Assembly (NCBI GenBank): GCA_964016985.1
Contig: OZ024824.1
Coordinates: 118,626,951 to 118,690,950 of the forward strand
Reading direction: 5' to 3'
From: Anodontia alba
Taxonomy: Eukaryota > Mollusca > Bivalvia > Lucinida > Lucinidae
DNA length: 64,000 nucleotides
Shown: positions 1 through 11,306 of the stretch, one piece after another
Layout: the number at the start of each line of letters is the position of its first letter
How positions within the stretch are numbered: position 1 is the stretch's first letter
Program-made: the position numbers and the translations under genes
The notes under the pieces: model-generated
Told to the model about the DNA's origin: nothing
Database searches by the model: none
What the model saw: only the letters and a program-made list of their open reading frames with translations

Positions 1-54
1 CGACCTCCTGGTCTCCAGTCGGACCGCGCATCCAACTGAGCCAACGAGGCCGGC
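1..54 (-). mobile_element. tRNA-headed SINE, head fragment
   Basis: Only the tRNA-like head is inside the window, running off the left edge. It matches the heads of the complete copies at 125-417, 18633-18937, 30296-30817 and 53499-53779, including the A-box-like GGCTCAGTTGG (written here as GGCTCAGTTGG on the minus strand). Confidence 0.85.
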
Positions 55-124
55 ATATTACAATGTTTAAGTACATGTTAACATATATGCTGGGTAGGAT
101 TATTGTAGGTGTAACAGTTATTCA

Positions 125-417
125 TTGTTTGTGTTGAGGTTTTACGGCCCAGTCAACCCAATGGGGTTATGTTGAGTGCAGTCAGTTTACTTAACCACTG
201 GGCAGGCTTAGTCCTCTAAGGGGTTAACCAGTATTGTGCACATTCTTCTGCCAGAAACAACTGCCCTTCTTGAATCAGCGGAAGGGAGAGAATGACCATA
301 GAAAACATTTCATGATCAATCTCCACGAAAGAATGTTGCCGACCTCGGCAGGGGCTGAACCCACGACCTCCTGGTCTCCAGTCAGACGGCACATCCAACT
401 GAGCCACCGAGGCCGGC
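125..417 (-). mobile_element. Complete tRNA-headed SINE with 13-bp target duplication
   Basis: On the minus strand the element opens with a tRNA-like head (A box GGCTCAGTTGG; B-box-like GGGTTCAGCCCC region), continues into an unrelated body, and ends in a tail reading GCCGTAAAACCTCAACAC then CAAA repeats. It is bounded by identical 13-base direct repeats TAACAGTTATTCA at 112-124 and 418-430, which prove a past insertion. A frame of about 60 codons crosses head and body in every copy and starts MAQLD-PSDWRPGGRGF; this is a by-product of the SINE and not a host protein. A bivalve V-SINE such as RUDI is a possible relative, which I could not check. Confidence 0.93.
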
Positions 418-430
418 TAACAGTTATTCA

Positions 431-1394
431 GAAATGTATCTAAATGCTAGGACTGATGCAAATCCTGATTAATGGGTGAATGACTGAATGGACAAATGAA
501 TGGTCAGAGAATAAGACGGACCCCATAACCCACCCGCTTACTTATGCAGGTGAATCAATATCTAGCACCAGTTCAAGTATCAATTTACATCAAGAAATTC
601 AGGAGATATGTTTGTAGAAAATTTTAATCTGAAAGTTTAACATATTTCTAAGCCTGAGATATTGACCACTGTAAGAATATTGAGGGTCAATTGGGTAGAA
701 CACTGATCAAGAGTCTACTAACTAAACATCCATCTAAGATTCAACTTAATATATATAAGTGTTCTATCGACACAGGTCAACCATAAACTTTAATGTAAAC
801 TTACTAAGTCTATGAGGAGATAGAATTGTAATGAATAAAATGTCTAAAAATATGTAACATCAGTTAAAGTATCAATTTAATACATGCAATAGTCAGGATA
901 TACAGCACCTCAAAAATTTTAACAAAAAGCTTCAAAGTCCAATTTATTAAAAAAAAAAAACCCAAAAAACAACTAATGATGATAATCATCTCAGTCACCA
1001 AAAGTAAAGAGAAGCCTGCATATAAAAATAACAATCATAAACTATGAATAAAAATCTAAATGGTTGCCTTGCTGCATGAAGTTGATTATTTGTTCATAGA
1101 ACATTTAATTTAGGGTTGAAAGTTTTGATGAAATATTCTTCCTTGGCTAACCTGGCAGAAATACTTTCTGAATGCATTTTAACAATGGAAACATCGTACA
1201 TTTAGCTCATTTTTGCTACATTTCTATTTACTAATTTTCATTTTTAATTTATATTTTTAAATTAACTTAATTGTTCAGTCTAACTGCGATTTATTCTGTA
1301 AATGTCGGGTCCTCAAGTCGATTGATAGGTCCTTCAAGTCGTTTGTTGGGTCTATTGTTGTTTTTTCTTAAAAGGGAATTTAACATGAGGGACC

Positions 1395-1400
<6 letters not shown>
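431..1400. other. Intergenic or intronic AT-rich DNA, no feature seen
   Basis: No coding frame, RNA or repeat is recognised. Lying left of the last visible sycp1 exon, it is probably intron of that gene. A short inverted pair (TTTGTTGGGTC near 1341, GACCCAACAAA near 1391) sits at its right end. Confidence 0.5.

Positions 1401-1425
<25 letters not shown>
1401..1425. repeat. (AT)n microsatellite
   Basis: Uninterrupted AT dinucleotides directly abutting the left end of the inverted-repeat element at 1426. Confidence 0.95.
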
Positions 1426-2168
1426 CTCCACAAAATAATTTAAGGGCCACCAGCTTTATGTTCCCTTTGATTATCACTAAAATGTGATACTCAATTTTTA
1501 AAATTATTTCATGGGCAAAGCTGGAAGTCTCAGCCCTATTTCAATCAGCTCAACATGTTCGCAACATGTTCAGCTACAAAAGTGTCCACAATGGCACCAA
1601 CAATGCCAGACCAAAGGATTCTAAGAAAAACGGGAATTTCCAAAATAATGATATTTACCCCAAAATGAAGTTTTTTCACAATACCGGAAAAATTCTTTGT
1701 TTAATGAAAACAATACTCTGTCACACACATAATCATGCAAACTCAACCTTCCTTTAAGTAAAAGGCACACAGATATGGCCAGAAAAAGAGGCCAACCCTT
1801 TGAGAGGCTAAAAATGCCTCGAAAGTTCCCCATAGACAACGAATAATCTGTAGCAGGTACCTCTAGCAAAATGTGCGTTTCTTGATAACAAATAAGGCTT
1901 TCTCTATGATGTTTTCATAGTTGGGAGCCCAGACATCACTTCTGACGGAAAATGTCAATTTTTAATTTTTGGGTTAAAAGTAGTGTTTTTTTTTGTGAAT
2001 TTTAACATGAAAATTTTGATTTAAAAAATTTTTTGCTGGAAACACTCCTTTCGGGCTTCCTTTTAAAGAAACATTCAATGATATTTTGATACCTTCTATG
2101 GTTTTGCCCATGCACCCGGCCAAAGTTTGTATATATGGAAATTTGTGGCCCTTAAATTATTTTGTTGA

Positions 2169-2169
<1 letters not shown>
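1426..2169. mobile_element. TA-flanked inverted-repeat element (mariner-like MITE)
   Basis: Terminal inverted repeats of 25 bases (1426-1450 and 2145-2169) differ at one position; their shared core is CAAAATAATTTAAGGGCCAC. TA lies on both sides, as expected for Tc1/mariner-type integration, and the host site is a TA microsatellite. The 744-bp interior has no frame resembling a transposase, so it is non-autonomous. The superfamily is inferred from the TA duplication only. Confidence 0.8.

Positions 2170-2238
<69 letters not shown>
2170..2238. repeat. (TA)n microsatellite
   Basis: About 35 TA dinucleotides, probably the same array as 1401-1425, split by the element between them. Confidence 0.95.
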
Positions 2239-2243
<5 letters not shown>

Positions 2244-2646
2244 AACTTAAATCAAAACCTAATTTGACATGACACTGGTACCGACATCTTGATGACTGCT
2301 ATAGCTAGGTTTCCATGTACTTTTGTACAAGAGCACTAAAAACAAACATACAAAAAAAAAAAACAACAAAAAAAAAACAAGGGGGTGACTGAAAATGAAA
2401 AATAAATTACTGTATATACCGTAAAACCTGGAACACCTTAACTCCTTGGGTTTAAGCCACCCAGTAGATTTGCTACTTGTCCTAAAGTCCATTTTACTAC
2501 CTGTTGATGTGTCTGACAATTCGTAGATGAATGGCAAACAGTGACAAACCTTATTATATGCCACATTTAGTGGCATTTTATTCAGATCTACACCGTTTGT
2601 TGAGTAGATACTTTTGTCACAATACTTAGGATTATACAGCCAATAC

Positions 2647-2774
2647 CTTTTGTTTTATATCAAATTCTGTTTGGTTTTTCCATTTTCTTATTTTATCTGC
2701 TTCCAGATGAAGCTTTGCATGAAGGGATGATAGTCTTTCTCCATGAACAGCCAGTTCCTGTGTTGTCTGGTGCT
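2647..2774 (-). CDS. sycp1: Synaptonemal complex protein 1, third visible coding exon
   Basis: The exon begins after the acceptor TTTATTGCTTTAG and ends at AAAAG before a GTATTG donor. It enters in phase 1, matching the end of the exon at 18178-18235, and leaves in phase 0. It encodes 43 residues with a coiled-coil-like pattern; the key stretch is EADKIRKWKNQTEFDIKQK. From memory, vertebrate SYCP1 has a very similar block (KEAEKIKKWK...TE...QK) at the start of its long coiled coil, which forms the transverse filaments joining homologous chromosome axes in meiosis. The coiled coil should continue left of the window. The match covers only about 24 residues, so a related coiled-coil protein is not excluded. 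Confidence 0.78.
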
Positions 2775-2899
2775 CTAAAGCAATAAAATAAACCATTACA
2801 CAACAGTATATAAACATCTTTAACAAACCAGAATTCTGCGGAAGGCGGAGTCGCACCAGTTTTCCTGCTGGGGCAAAAGTCACAGGAGCCACAATCAGA

Positions 2900-3195
2900 T
2901 TGATTGTGTTGGGGTTTAACGACACGTCAACCCTTAAGGGTCATTTTGTGTCGTCTCCCAGAGAAAGGGAGAAAAGAGATAGAAGAGATAGTAGAAGAGA
3001 TGAAAGAGAGGGACAGGGAAGAAAGCGGAACAGGAGTGAAAGTGAAGAAATAGAAGAAATAAAAACATTCCCCCTCTACCTTTACCTGTTACAAGGATAG
3101 CAGGCCTTGCCCAACTGTAAGCCAATATCAGTTGGAAGCCCCAGTGATGTAAGGTACACAACACCTTTGCACCACCCGACCACCCCCTAAGCCAC
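2900..3195 (-). mobile_element. Second SINE-like family, copy 1
   Basis: A sequence of about 290 bp that recurs at 31647-31912 in the same orientation. On the minus strand it ends GTCGTTAAACCCCAACAC, clearly related to the tail of the main SINE family (GCCGTAAAACCTCAACAC). The head contains GGGTGGTCGGGTGGTGCAA and is not an obvious tRNA. The purine-rich middle gives spurious frames on both strands. Confidence 0.75.
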
Positions 3196-3329
3196 AATCA
3201 GAACGTGGTTATTAAATAAGTTTATTTCAATCTTAGCAGTGCTTAGTTGGAAAAGTGACAAAAATTAAAGACATTGGATTATACAAATATATGAATTTCA
3301 TTGAAAGCATAAGCATTTTCTCATATGAT

Positions 3330-5270
3330 GCATGAGAAATTGGGCTCAAAAAGTACCCCCAGTCTGTACACTTTCATAAAATCTGAGGTTCAGAAAATGA
3401 CAAAGTTAAAGTGGAAAAAGTGACAAAAATAAATTTAAAAATCATATCCAAACCACATGCACTTCTGCAGACCCAGGAGAAAACATGCCCAAAGTTTCAA
3501 AAAGACCGGTTTAAAAGTGTATGAGAAGTTGCAATCACAAGGTACCCACTGACTGAGGTCAGAACATGACAAAGTTTAAAAAGCACAAAAAGATGACAAA
3601 AAATATGGCAAGGATTATATGAAAAGCACATGCACATCTTCAGACTATGAAGAAAACATGTGTAAAGTTCCAAAAAGATTAGTATAACATTGTATGAGGA
3701 GTTGTGCTCACGAGGTACCCACTGTCTATATACTGAGGGTGAAAAATGTCTAAGTTCACAATGTGGAAATAAAAGCACTGCAAGCATAATATCCTGCCAA
3801 AGCAATTATTTGTTTATGTATCAAAGTTATTGTTGCGAAAATGTCTGGAAAGAAAATGATGGAGGGACAGATAACAATCCTAAACCAGATCTTGATAATA
3901 TCAATGCATATAGGAAGTTTGGTTAAAAGGCCTTGTTATTAACTCAAGTTATCATAATGAAAATATGGACGTGTCTCGGGCAGATAACTCCGTAAATATT
4001 TGACAAAATTTGCCCATTAGTAATCCCAAACCAGATCTCCTTAATGTCAATGCATATAGCAAGTTTGATGAAAATCCCTTGTTATTTACTCAAGTTATCA
4101 TCCGGAAACCAAAATATGGGCGTGTCTCGGGCAGATAACTCCGTAAAAATTTGACGAAATATACCCATTAGCAATCCCAAACCAGATCTCCTTAATGCCA
4201 ATGCATATAGCAAGTTTGGTGAAAGTCCCTTGTTATTTACTCAAGTTATAGTCGGAAACGAAAATATGGGCGTGTCTCGGGCAGGTAACTCCATCAAAAA
4301 TTGATGAAATTTGCCTATTAGCAATCCCAAACCAGATCTCCATAATACCAATGCACATACCAAGTTTGGTGAAAATCCATTGATGTTTACTCAAGTTTTC
4401 ATCCAGAAACAAAAAACGGACGGACGGATGTACGACGGACAGACGGATGGATGGACAGATGGACGGACGCACAGACGACCAACGTGAAACCATAATACCC
4501 CACCACTATTGTGTGGCGGGGTATAAAAAGTAAAAAAAAAATAATCTAACAATTAAATCCAAACCACATGCACATCCTCATACCATGAAAAAAATGTATG
4601 CAAAGTTTCATAATAATCGGTACACAACTGTAAGAGGAATTGCGCTCACAAGAGGTACCAGCTGTTTATATATAAAGGGTGAAAAATGACTAAGTTCACA
4701 TTGTGGAAAAAGCGACAAAAAATAACCTAACAATTACATCCAAACCACATGCACATCTTCACACCATGAAAAAAAACATATGCAAAGTTTCAAAACGATC
4801 GGTACAAAACTGTAAGAGGAGTTGCGGTCACAAGAGGTACCCATTGTGACTTTGTCTGTATACTGAGGGTGAAAAATGACTAAGTTCACAATGTGGAAAA
4901 AGTGACAAAATTCTAACAATTATACCCAAACCATATGCACATCCTCTTACCATGAAGAAAACACATGCAAAGTTTCAAACCAATCAGTATAAAACTGAAA
5001 GAGGAGTTGTGCTCACAAGAGGTACCCACTGTCTATATATTGAGGTGAAAAATGACAAAGTTCACAATGTGGAAAAAGTAATAAAAAAATAATCTAATAA
5101 TTATATCCAAACAACATGCACATCTTCATACCATGGAGAAAACACATGCAAAGTTTCAAAATGATTGGTACAAAATTGTAAGAGGAGTTGTGCTCACAAG
5201 ACACCCTGGGTAAATATTGACGGAAAGATGAACAGACGGATGGAGACGGATGGAAACTTGCAAGCCTAAG
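3330..5270 (+). repeat. Minisatellite element, about 170-180 bp period, interrupted
   Basis: Units contain the recurring phrases CACATGCACATC, GAAAACACATGCAAAG, GAGGAGTTGTGCTCACAAG, GGTACCCACTGTCTATATA and GGTGAAAAATGACTAAGTTC. Roughly two units precede and four follow the nested element at 3770-4524. The right end carries AACAGACGGATGGAGACGG and then CGCCCAAGCTAAAGCAGG. No coding capacity. Confidence 0.85.
3770..4524 (+). mobile_element. Nested minisatellite element with 3' hairpin
   Basis: About four units of roughly 165 bp (phrases CGGGCAGATAACTCCGT, TTGCCCATTAGCAATCCC, AAACCAGATCTCC, CTCAAGTTATCATCC) are followed by a GACGGATGG tract. The 3' end is a strong hairpin, ATACCCCaCCAC then TATT then GTGTGGCGGGGTAT. 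The flanking 170-bp minisatellite resumes in register after it, so it inserted there. The same family recurs at 23376-24716. Confidence 0.8.
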
Positions 5271-5559
5271 TCGCCCAAGCTAAAGCAGGTGTGACTTTTT
5301 TTTGTGTGTGATTTTTTTCAGAGATGAATATTCCAAAATATTTCTATGGCAAATTGCATGCATGGTGGTACACCCAATTATGTTTGTAGGTTACAGGTCA
5401 AAAGGCCAGAGATCAATGTAAAAGTCAATATGATCTGCTTTTGGCATACACAGCACCATCTATAAAAGATGTACTCATACAGAAATGTGGGAGTGTGGAG
5501 GATGGGGTAGGGAAGGGGGGAAGGCAATAATATGAGGTAAGCATACACACATGCCTAGA

Positions 5560-5695
5560 AGACCAATAAAAATTGTTTCTATGAAAAATTTATTGAAAAG
5601 TGTTAAGTTGCATGTATGGAAATATAATGACAAGTGTTCAGTTGCATGTATGGAAAATATCTTGAAAAGTGTTAAGCTGCATGTATGAGTGGACA
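5560..5695. repeat. Dispersed repeat with short tandem units
   Basis: About three units of roughly 46 bp built on AAAGTGTTAAGTTGCATGTATGG. A related copy, beginning with the same AGCATACACACATSCCTAGAAG phrase, lies at 22224-22345. Confidence 0.7.
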
Positions 5696-5841
5696 AGATT
5701 TTTACAAAAGGTCAGAGGTCAAAATATATATATAAATACAGGTTTCAGCCAGTAACCTAATTTTTAATAAATGTATAGTCATATTAACCAAATCTAGTAA
5801 GCCTAGACCATACAGTGCAGATGCCATATACAAGAAAAATT

Positions 5842-5988
5842 GGTTATACTAGAAAAGTTTGTTGCATACACACAGTAAGCGTTTTGTGCAAAGTCAAGCT
5901 GAGGTCAAAACACAGGTTATACTAGAAAGTTTGTTGCATACACACAGTAAGCGTTTTGTGCAAAGTCAAGCTGAGGTCAAAACACAGG
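5842..5988. repeat. 73-bp tandem duplication
   Basis: Two almost identical units start GGTTATACTAGAAA at 5842 and 5915, suggesting a recent duplication. Nothing else is recognised between 5270 and 6080. Confidence 0.9.
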
Positions 5989-6084
5989 TCACAGTGACCT
6001 AATTTTGGTACAGGACACAATCTCTTTAACAAACTAGAAAAGGTTTTTTTAGAAAAAAAAAACAACAAATGTCCCCCACAAACC

Positions 6085-6375
6085 CGCCACAGTTGTCATT
6101 CTTGAATGCAACATGTCATCTTGTCCTGTTCTACATTTGTACCTAGCATCATCAAAATATTTCGATGGGTATTCGTGTTGTAGAGCAGACACAAGAAATT
6201 AAATTCAAACATAAGAGGGAGAGATATCTCCAAAAGTAAAAAAAAAACGAAGTTGTCATTCTTGTATGTGACATGTCTGGTCCTGTTCTTCATTACTACC
6301 AAGTATCATCAAAATATTCCAAAGAGTGTTAGACTTACATAGCAGATACTAAATCAATGCATAATCAGTGTCAAA
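6085..6375 (+). repeat. Minisatellite, left part split by a retrotransposon
   Basis: Two diverged units with GTTGTCATTCTTGTA, TCTGGTCCTGTTCTACATT and CAAGTATCATCAAAATATTC. The array resumes at 8341 beyond the LINE fragment. Confidence 0.85.
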
Positions 6376-6431
6376 TCATAGTTTGTCTGTCATTACTGAC
6401 AATGACCAATCCTAATCAACCGTGTGGTGTG

Positions 6432-8338
6432 TTATAATCTGTGTGTTCTAAGATGGCTGATGAGACCAATCTTAGCTCTAAACTGCCTATTGCAGATAGA
6501 ACAAGAGAGGTCTGAGGAAGAAAGCTCTGTTGGTGATGCCTTAGCTCTGGCTTTCTGCTGTGCACGTTTCTGCTCGGCTTCACTGATTCTTTTTGCTTGG
6601 TATTCACCAGCACCCCTTCTTATGAGGCCTCGCCACTTTGTTCGATCCTGTGCAATCTATTCCCATGTCTCTGTTGGTATGTTGAAATCTTTAAGGGATG
6701 CTTTGAGGGTGTCCCTGTATCGCTTCTTCTGACCACCATGGGAGCATTTTCCAACTTGTAGTTCTCCATAGAATAGGATTTTCTTTGGCAAACGTTCATC
6801 AGGCATTCATGTAACATGGCCTATCCATCTTAACTGTGCCAATTTCAGAAGAGTATGTACACTCTGCATCCCTGCCCATTTCAGAACTTCAGTGTCTGGA
6901 ATCCTGTCTTGCCACTTAATCTTTAGAAGTTTCCTAAGACAGTTTGTATGGAGGTGGTTCAGTCTTTTGGCATGCCATTGGTAAACTGTCCAAGTTTCGC
7001 ATGCATACAATAGTGTTGGCAGCACCAGTGATCATTATATTTTCAGCTTTGTGTCGTCTGATTCCACTTCGGTCCCAAATACTTCCATGTTGCCGGCCAA
7101 ATGCTGCACTAGCTTTGGCAATCCTAGCATTGACTTCATCATCAATGTGCACAACTCTAGACAATGTGCTTCCAAGGTAGGTGAACTTGTCTACCACTTG
7201 CAGTTGTTGACCTTTCACTGTGATGGTAGGCTCCTTGTAAGGCTTTCCAGGTGCTGGCTGATATACTACCTAGGTCTTTTTGATGCTGATTGTGAGATCA
7301 CAGCTGTCACATGAATCAGATACTTGATCCACCTTTTTGCATTTTCTCTTCTGTTGGAGCACCCTTTGCCATATCATCAGCAAAGAGGAACTCATCTAGC
7401 ACCTCTGTCTGCACCTTGGATTTAGCTTGCAACCTTCTTAGGTTGAAAAGTTTCCCATAAAAGCAATACCTCATAGGTATACCACTGTCACCATACTGGA
7501 AAGCGTCTGTAAGCATGGCAGAAAACATCATGCTGAACAGTGTTGAAGCTAGAACACAGCCTTGCTTAACTCCATTTGTCACAGGGAATGGATCAGAAAA
7601 CTCGCCATCATTTTGGACCCTTGCAAGCATACCATCATGGAACTGCCGTACCATTGCTATGAATTTGGCAGGACAGCCAAAATTTGCCATAATTTTCCAA
7701 AGTCCCTCGCGACTGACTGTGTCAAATGCTTTGATAAGGTTGACAAAGGTCATGTTGAGGTCCACATTCTGTTCCTGGCATTTTTCTTGAAGCTGTCGTG
7801 CTGTAAAGAGCATGTCTATTGTTCCTCTGTCTTTCCTGAATCCACACTGGCTTTCTGGTAGAAGCCCTGACTGTTCAAGGTGATCATTCAATTAATTCAG
7901 TAGGACCCTAGCAAGGATCTTCCCAGTAATAGACAATAAAGAGATGCCTCGATGATTGTCACAGACTTGAGGATTCCCTTTCCTTCTGAATAGTTGGATA
8001 ATTGTTGCATCCTTGAATTCTTGAGGGATGGCTTCTTTTCTCCACATAATGTGAAATAACTCTGTCAGTTTCTCTGCAACTGGAGGACCTCCTGCTTTGT
8101 AGATCTCTGCAGGTATTGCATCTGATCCTGGAGCCTTGCCAGATGACAGGAGTTTTATTGCTTTCACTGTTTCAGAGACTGTTGGGAGCTCATCAAGCAA
8201 TGGATTACATTCCACCTGTGGAAGTCTGTTGATAGCTTCATCATTGATAGATGATGGCCGATTAAGGACACCATCAGCGCATCTTTTTGTCAGTCAGAAG
8301 ACTAGTTCCATCGGCACTAAGGAGTGGGGTGGTTCATA
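6432..8338 (-). pseudogene. Decayed non-LTR retrotransposon ORF2 (reverse transcriptase)
   Basis: Read on the minus strand, conserved reverse transcriptase blocks appear in order: SSGKAPGSDAIPAEIYKAGG near 8150, NHRGISLLSITGKILARVLLN near 7900, GFRKDRGTIDMLFTARQL near 7830, NGVKQGCVLASTLFSMMFSA near 7550, and the catalytic FADD motif near 7390. After further frameshifts come LLYACETWTVYQWHAKRLN near 7000 and a C-terminal C2H2 zinc finger, CSICNRQF with HLRTH, just before the stop at 6432. In-frame stops and frameshifts (for example near 7891 and 7315) show it is dead, and the endonuclease domain is absent, as in a 5'-truncated copy. It sits inside a minisatellite and is antisense to it. The clade is probably RTE-like, but I cannot be sure. 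Confidence 0.92.
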
Positions 8339-8340
8339 TA

Positions 8341-9870
8341 TTCTTTGACTTACAGAGCGGACATGAAATCAATGGATAATCACTGTCTGACATAACAAAG
8401 GGAGATAATACCAAAAGTAAGAAAGGCAGAGTTGTCATTCTTGTACACCACATGTTGTCTGGTCCTGTTCTACATTTCTACAAAGTATCATAAAAATATT
8501 CGAAAGGGTTTTTGACTTACAGAGTGGACACAATGTCAATGGATTATCACTGTCAAATATAACAAAGGGAGATAACACCAATAGAAAGAAAGACAGAGTT
8601 GCCATTCCGTTACAGGACACAATATCTGTCCTGTTATACATTTCTGCCAAGTACCATCGAAATATTCCAAAGTGTATTCCAGTTACAGAGCAGATGAGAA
8701 ATCTATTTCAAACAAAACAAAGGGAGATAACTCCAAAAGTAAGAAAGCCAGAGTTGTCATTCTTGTATGCGACATGTCATCTGGTCCTGTTCTACATTTC
8801 TACGAAGTATCATAAAAATATTCTAAAAGGTCTTTGACTTACAAAGAGGACACAATGTCAATGGAGAATCTCTGTCAAATATAACAAAGGGAGGTAACAC
8901 CAAAAGTAAGAAGAAAGGCAGAGTTGTCATTCTTGTACGCGACATGTTGTTTGGTCCTGTTCTACATTTCTACCAAGTACCATAAAAATATTCAAAAGGG
9001 TCTTTGACTTACAGGGCCGACACGAAATCAATGGATAATCACTGTCAGACATAACAAAGGGAGATAATGCCAAGAGTAAAGAAGGCAGAGTTGTCATTCT
9101 TGTACGTGACATGTCGTCTGGTTCTGTTCTACATTTCTACCAAGTATCATAAAAATATTATATAGGGTCTTTGACTTACAGAGAGGACACGAAATCAATG
9201 GATTATCACTGTCAAATATAACAAAAGGGAGATAACGCCAAAAGTAAGACAGGAAGAGTTTTCATTCATGTACCCAGCACATTGTCTGGTCCTGTTCTAC
9301 ATTTCTACCAAGTATCATAAAAATAATCCAAAGGGTCTTTGACTTACAGAGCGGACACGAAATCAATGGATAATCACTGTCAGACATAACAAAGGGAGAT
9401 AATGCTAAAAGAAAGGCAGAATTGTCATTCTTATATGCAACACGTCGTCTGGTCCTGTTCTACATTTCTACCATGTATCATAAAAATATTCTTAAGGGTC
9501 TTTGACTTACAGAGCAGACACGAAATCAACGGATTATCACTGTCAAATATAACAAAGGGAGATAACACCAAAAGTAAGAAAGGCAGAGTTGTCATTCTTG
9601 TACATGACACAACGTCTGGTCCTGTACTACATTTCTGCCAAGTACCACTGAAATAGTCCAAAGGGTATTCGAGTTACAGAGCGGACAGGAAATCTTTTTC
9701 AAATAAAACAAAGGGTGATAACTCCAAAAGTAAGAAAGGCAGAGTTGTCATTCTTGTACGCAACACCTCGTCTGGTCCTGTTCTACATTTCTATCACGTA
9801 TCATCAAAATATTCCAAAGGGTATTCAAGTTACAGAGCGGACAAGAAGTTTTATGCCGACGGCAACGGGA
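8341..9870 (+). repeat. Minisatellite, about 160-175 bp period, right part
   Basis: Around nine units, each reading roughly GGCAGAGTTGTCATTC, CTGGTCCTGTTCTACATTT, CAAGTATCATAAAAATATTC, TTTGACTTACAGAGCGGAC, ATCAATGGATAATCACTGTC and AACAAAGGGAGATAA. Open frames in it on either strand are artefacts of the repeat. Confidence 0.93.
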
Positions 9871-9896
9871 TCTGTCCCCAAAACAATATGTCAACG

Positions 9897-9918
9897 CCCC
9901 CCCCCCCCCCCCCCCCCC
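9897..9918. repeat. Run of 22 cytosines
   Basis: Directly visible homopolymer at the right end of the minisatellite element. Confidence 0.95.
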
Positions 9919-10086
9919 ACATAATTAACCCATATGTATCAAATTTGGTAATACCGTCCATGCAATCTGCACCAGAGACAAGTTTGTTGTTTCTTTTCTG
10001 GTATTAAGCAGATCTGAGTTCTAAATACAGATCAAAGTATACCTACTGTTGGTATGCAACACGAAGTTTTGAACAGATACACCCTG

Positions 10087-10196
10087 GAAAGCATCTATAA
10101 GCATGGCAGAAAACATCATGCTAAGTAGTGTTGAAGCTAGAACACAGCCTTGCTTAACTCCATTTGTCACAGGGAATGGATCAGAAAGCTCGCCAA
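10087..10196 (-). pseudogene. Short reverse transcriptase fragment, same family as 6432-8338
   Basis: The minus strand encodes ELSDPFPVTNGVKQGCVLAS and then TLLSMMFSAMLIDAFQ, almost the same as the corresponding block of the larger LINE relic. Only about 36 codons remain, ending abruptly on both sides. Confidence 0.88.
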
Positions 10197-10404
10197 TACA
10201 CAAGATTTAGTAAGTGCGTGCAATACAATACAGCAGATATGCATCAGAAAATATTTTGTTTTGTTTATTTTTTTTATTATTTTATTTTATTTTCTTATTT
10301 TTTTTGTATTTATAAAGTACATCAGTTGTTAACATATAGGAACAATGATTTGATCTTGATATGTGAAACTTTGTCTTCTATAGTAAAAATATAAACTACA
10401 GGCC

Positions 10405-11306
10405 TGACTGGGCCAGAAATTGCTCACCTGGATTAGGCTGATTACGATGTTACATAGTGCCATGGTGGCCATCTTGGCTATCAGATCAGGGCCCAGTTGT
10501 TCAAAGCTAACGACGTCGTTAGTTAACGATTCCATGAAAAATTTACATTGAGCGATACGCAAATATGCTGAAATTTTTTGCTGAAAAAATGTGTGTAGCT
10601 ACTCACATTTTTTCAGCAAAAAATATCAAAATATTGTATATTGAATCCGCTAAAACAGTTAACAAAATGACCCTTAATGAGCTCGTTAAGCTAACAATGC
10701 TTTGAACAACTGGGCCCAGATTGCCTTTAGCAATCTAGAATCTGATGTTGTTTAAAGAGTTTTAAGATTGCCACCATGGCCGCCAACTTGGATATTAGAA
10801 CTGAACAATTTTGCAATTCTGAATGTCATCCCAATGCCTCCCATCAAGTTTTGGTTCAATCCAACTTGCTGTTTGGGAGGAGATGTGGTTTGATAAAGTT
10901 CAAGATTGCGGCCATCTTGGATTTTGGAACAGAAGGATTTTAGCAATTCTGAATTTCCATATTACCTCAATGCCTCCCATCATGTTTAAGCTCAGTCAGA
11001 CTTACCCTTTGGAAGCAGATGTGATTTGAAGATCTTCAAGATGGCTGCCATGGTTGCCATCTTGTAATCAGAATGAAACCATTTTAGCGATTCTAAATCT
11101 CTATGCTGTCTGAATGCCTTCCAACAAGTTTCTGCTCCATCTGACATTGTTAGGGAGCAGATAACAATTGAAGACTTTCAAGATGGCCGCCATGGTGGCC
11201 ATCATGGATACAATTCTGATGAAGATGTCAAAAATGTGAAAAGCTAATGATGGACATACGGACACAGTATAAGCTGACCTTAAGCAAAGCTCCAGGTGAG
11301 CTTACA
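10405..11306 (+). mobile_element. Minisatellite element with YY1-like palindromes, copy 1
   Basis: Starts near AATTGCTCACCTGGATTAG and ends in the hairpin-like GACCTTAAGCAAAGCTCCAGGTGAGC near 11277-11306. Units of about 150 bp each contain a palindrome of the type AAGATGGCCGCCATGG joined to GGCCATCTTGGATAT. It is interrupted by the inverted-repeat element at 10489-10717. A GACATACGGACAC tract precedes the 3' end. Confidence 0.8.
10489..10717. mobile_element. Inverted-repeat element with GGGCCC ends
   Basis: Terminal repeats GGGCCCAGTTGTTCAAAGC face each other across 229 bp. The interior holds an exact 21-base stem (10573-10593 with 10604-10624). No coding capacity. The superfamily is unresolved because a target duplication is not clear. 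Confidence 0.8.

Noticed and set aside
216..407. 60-residue frame MAQLD...PSDWRPGGRGF as a small conserved protein
   Set aside because: It recurs only within SINE copies and spans the tRNA-like head, so conservation reflects the repeat.
2259..2576. Minus-strand frame as the next sycp1 exon
   Set aside because: A GTAGTA donor is possible after AACAG, but there is no pyrimidine-rich acceptor and the peptide has no coiled-coil character.
8341..9870. CRISPR-like array
   Set aside because: Repeats are long, diverged units joined without unique spacers, in an animal genome.
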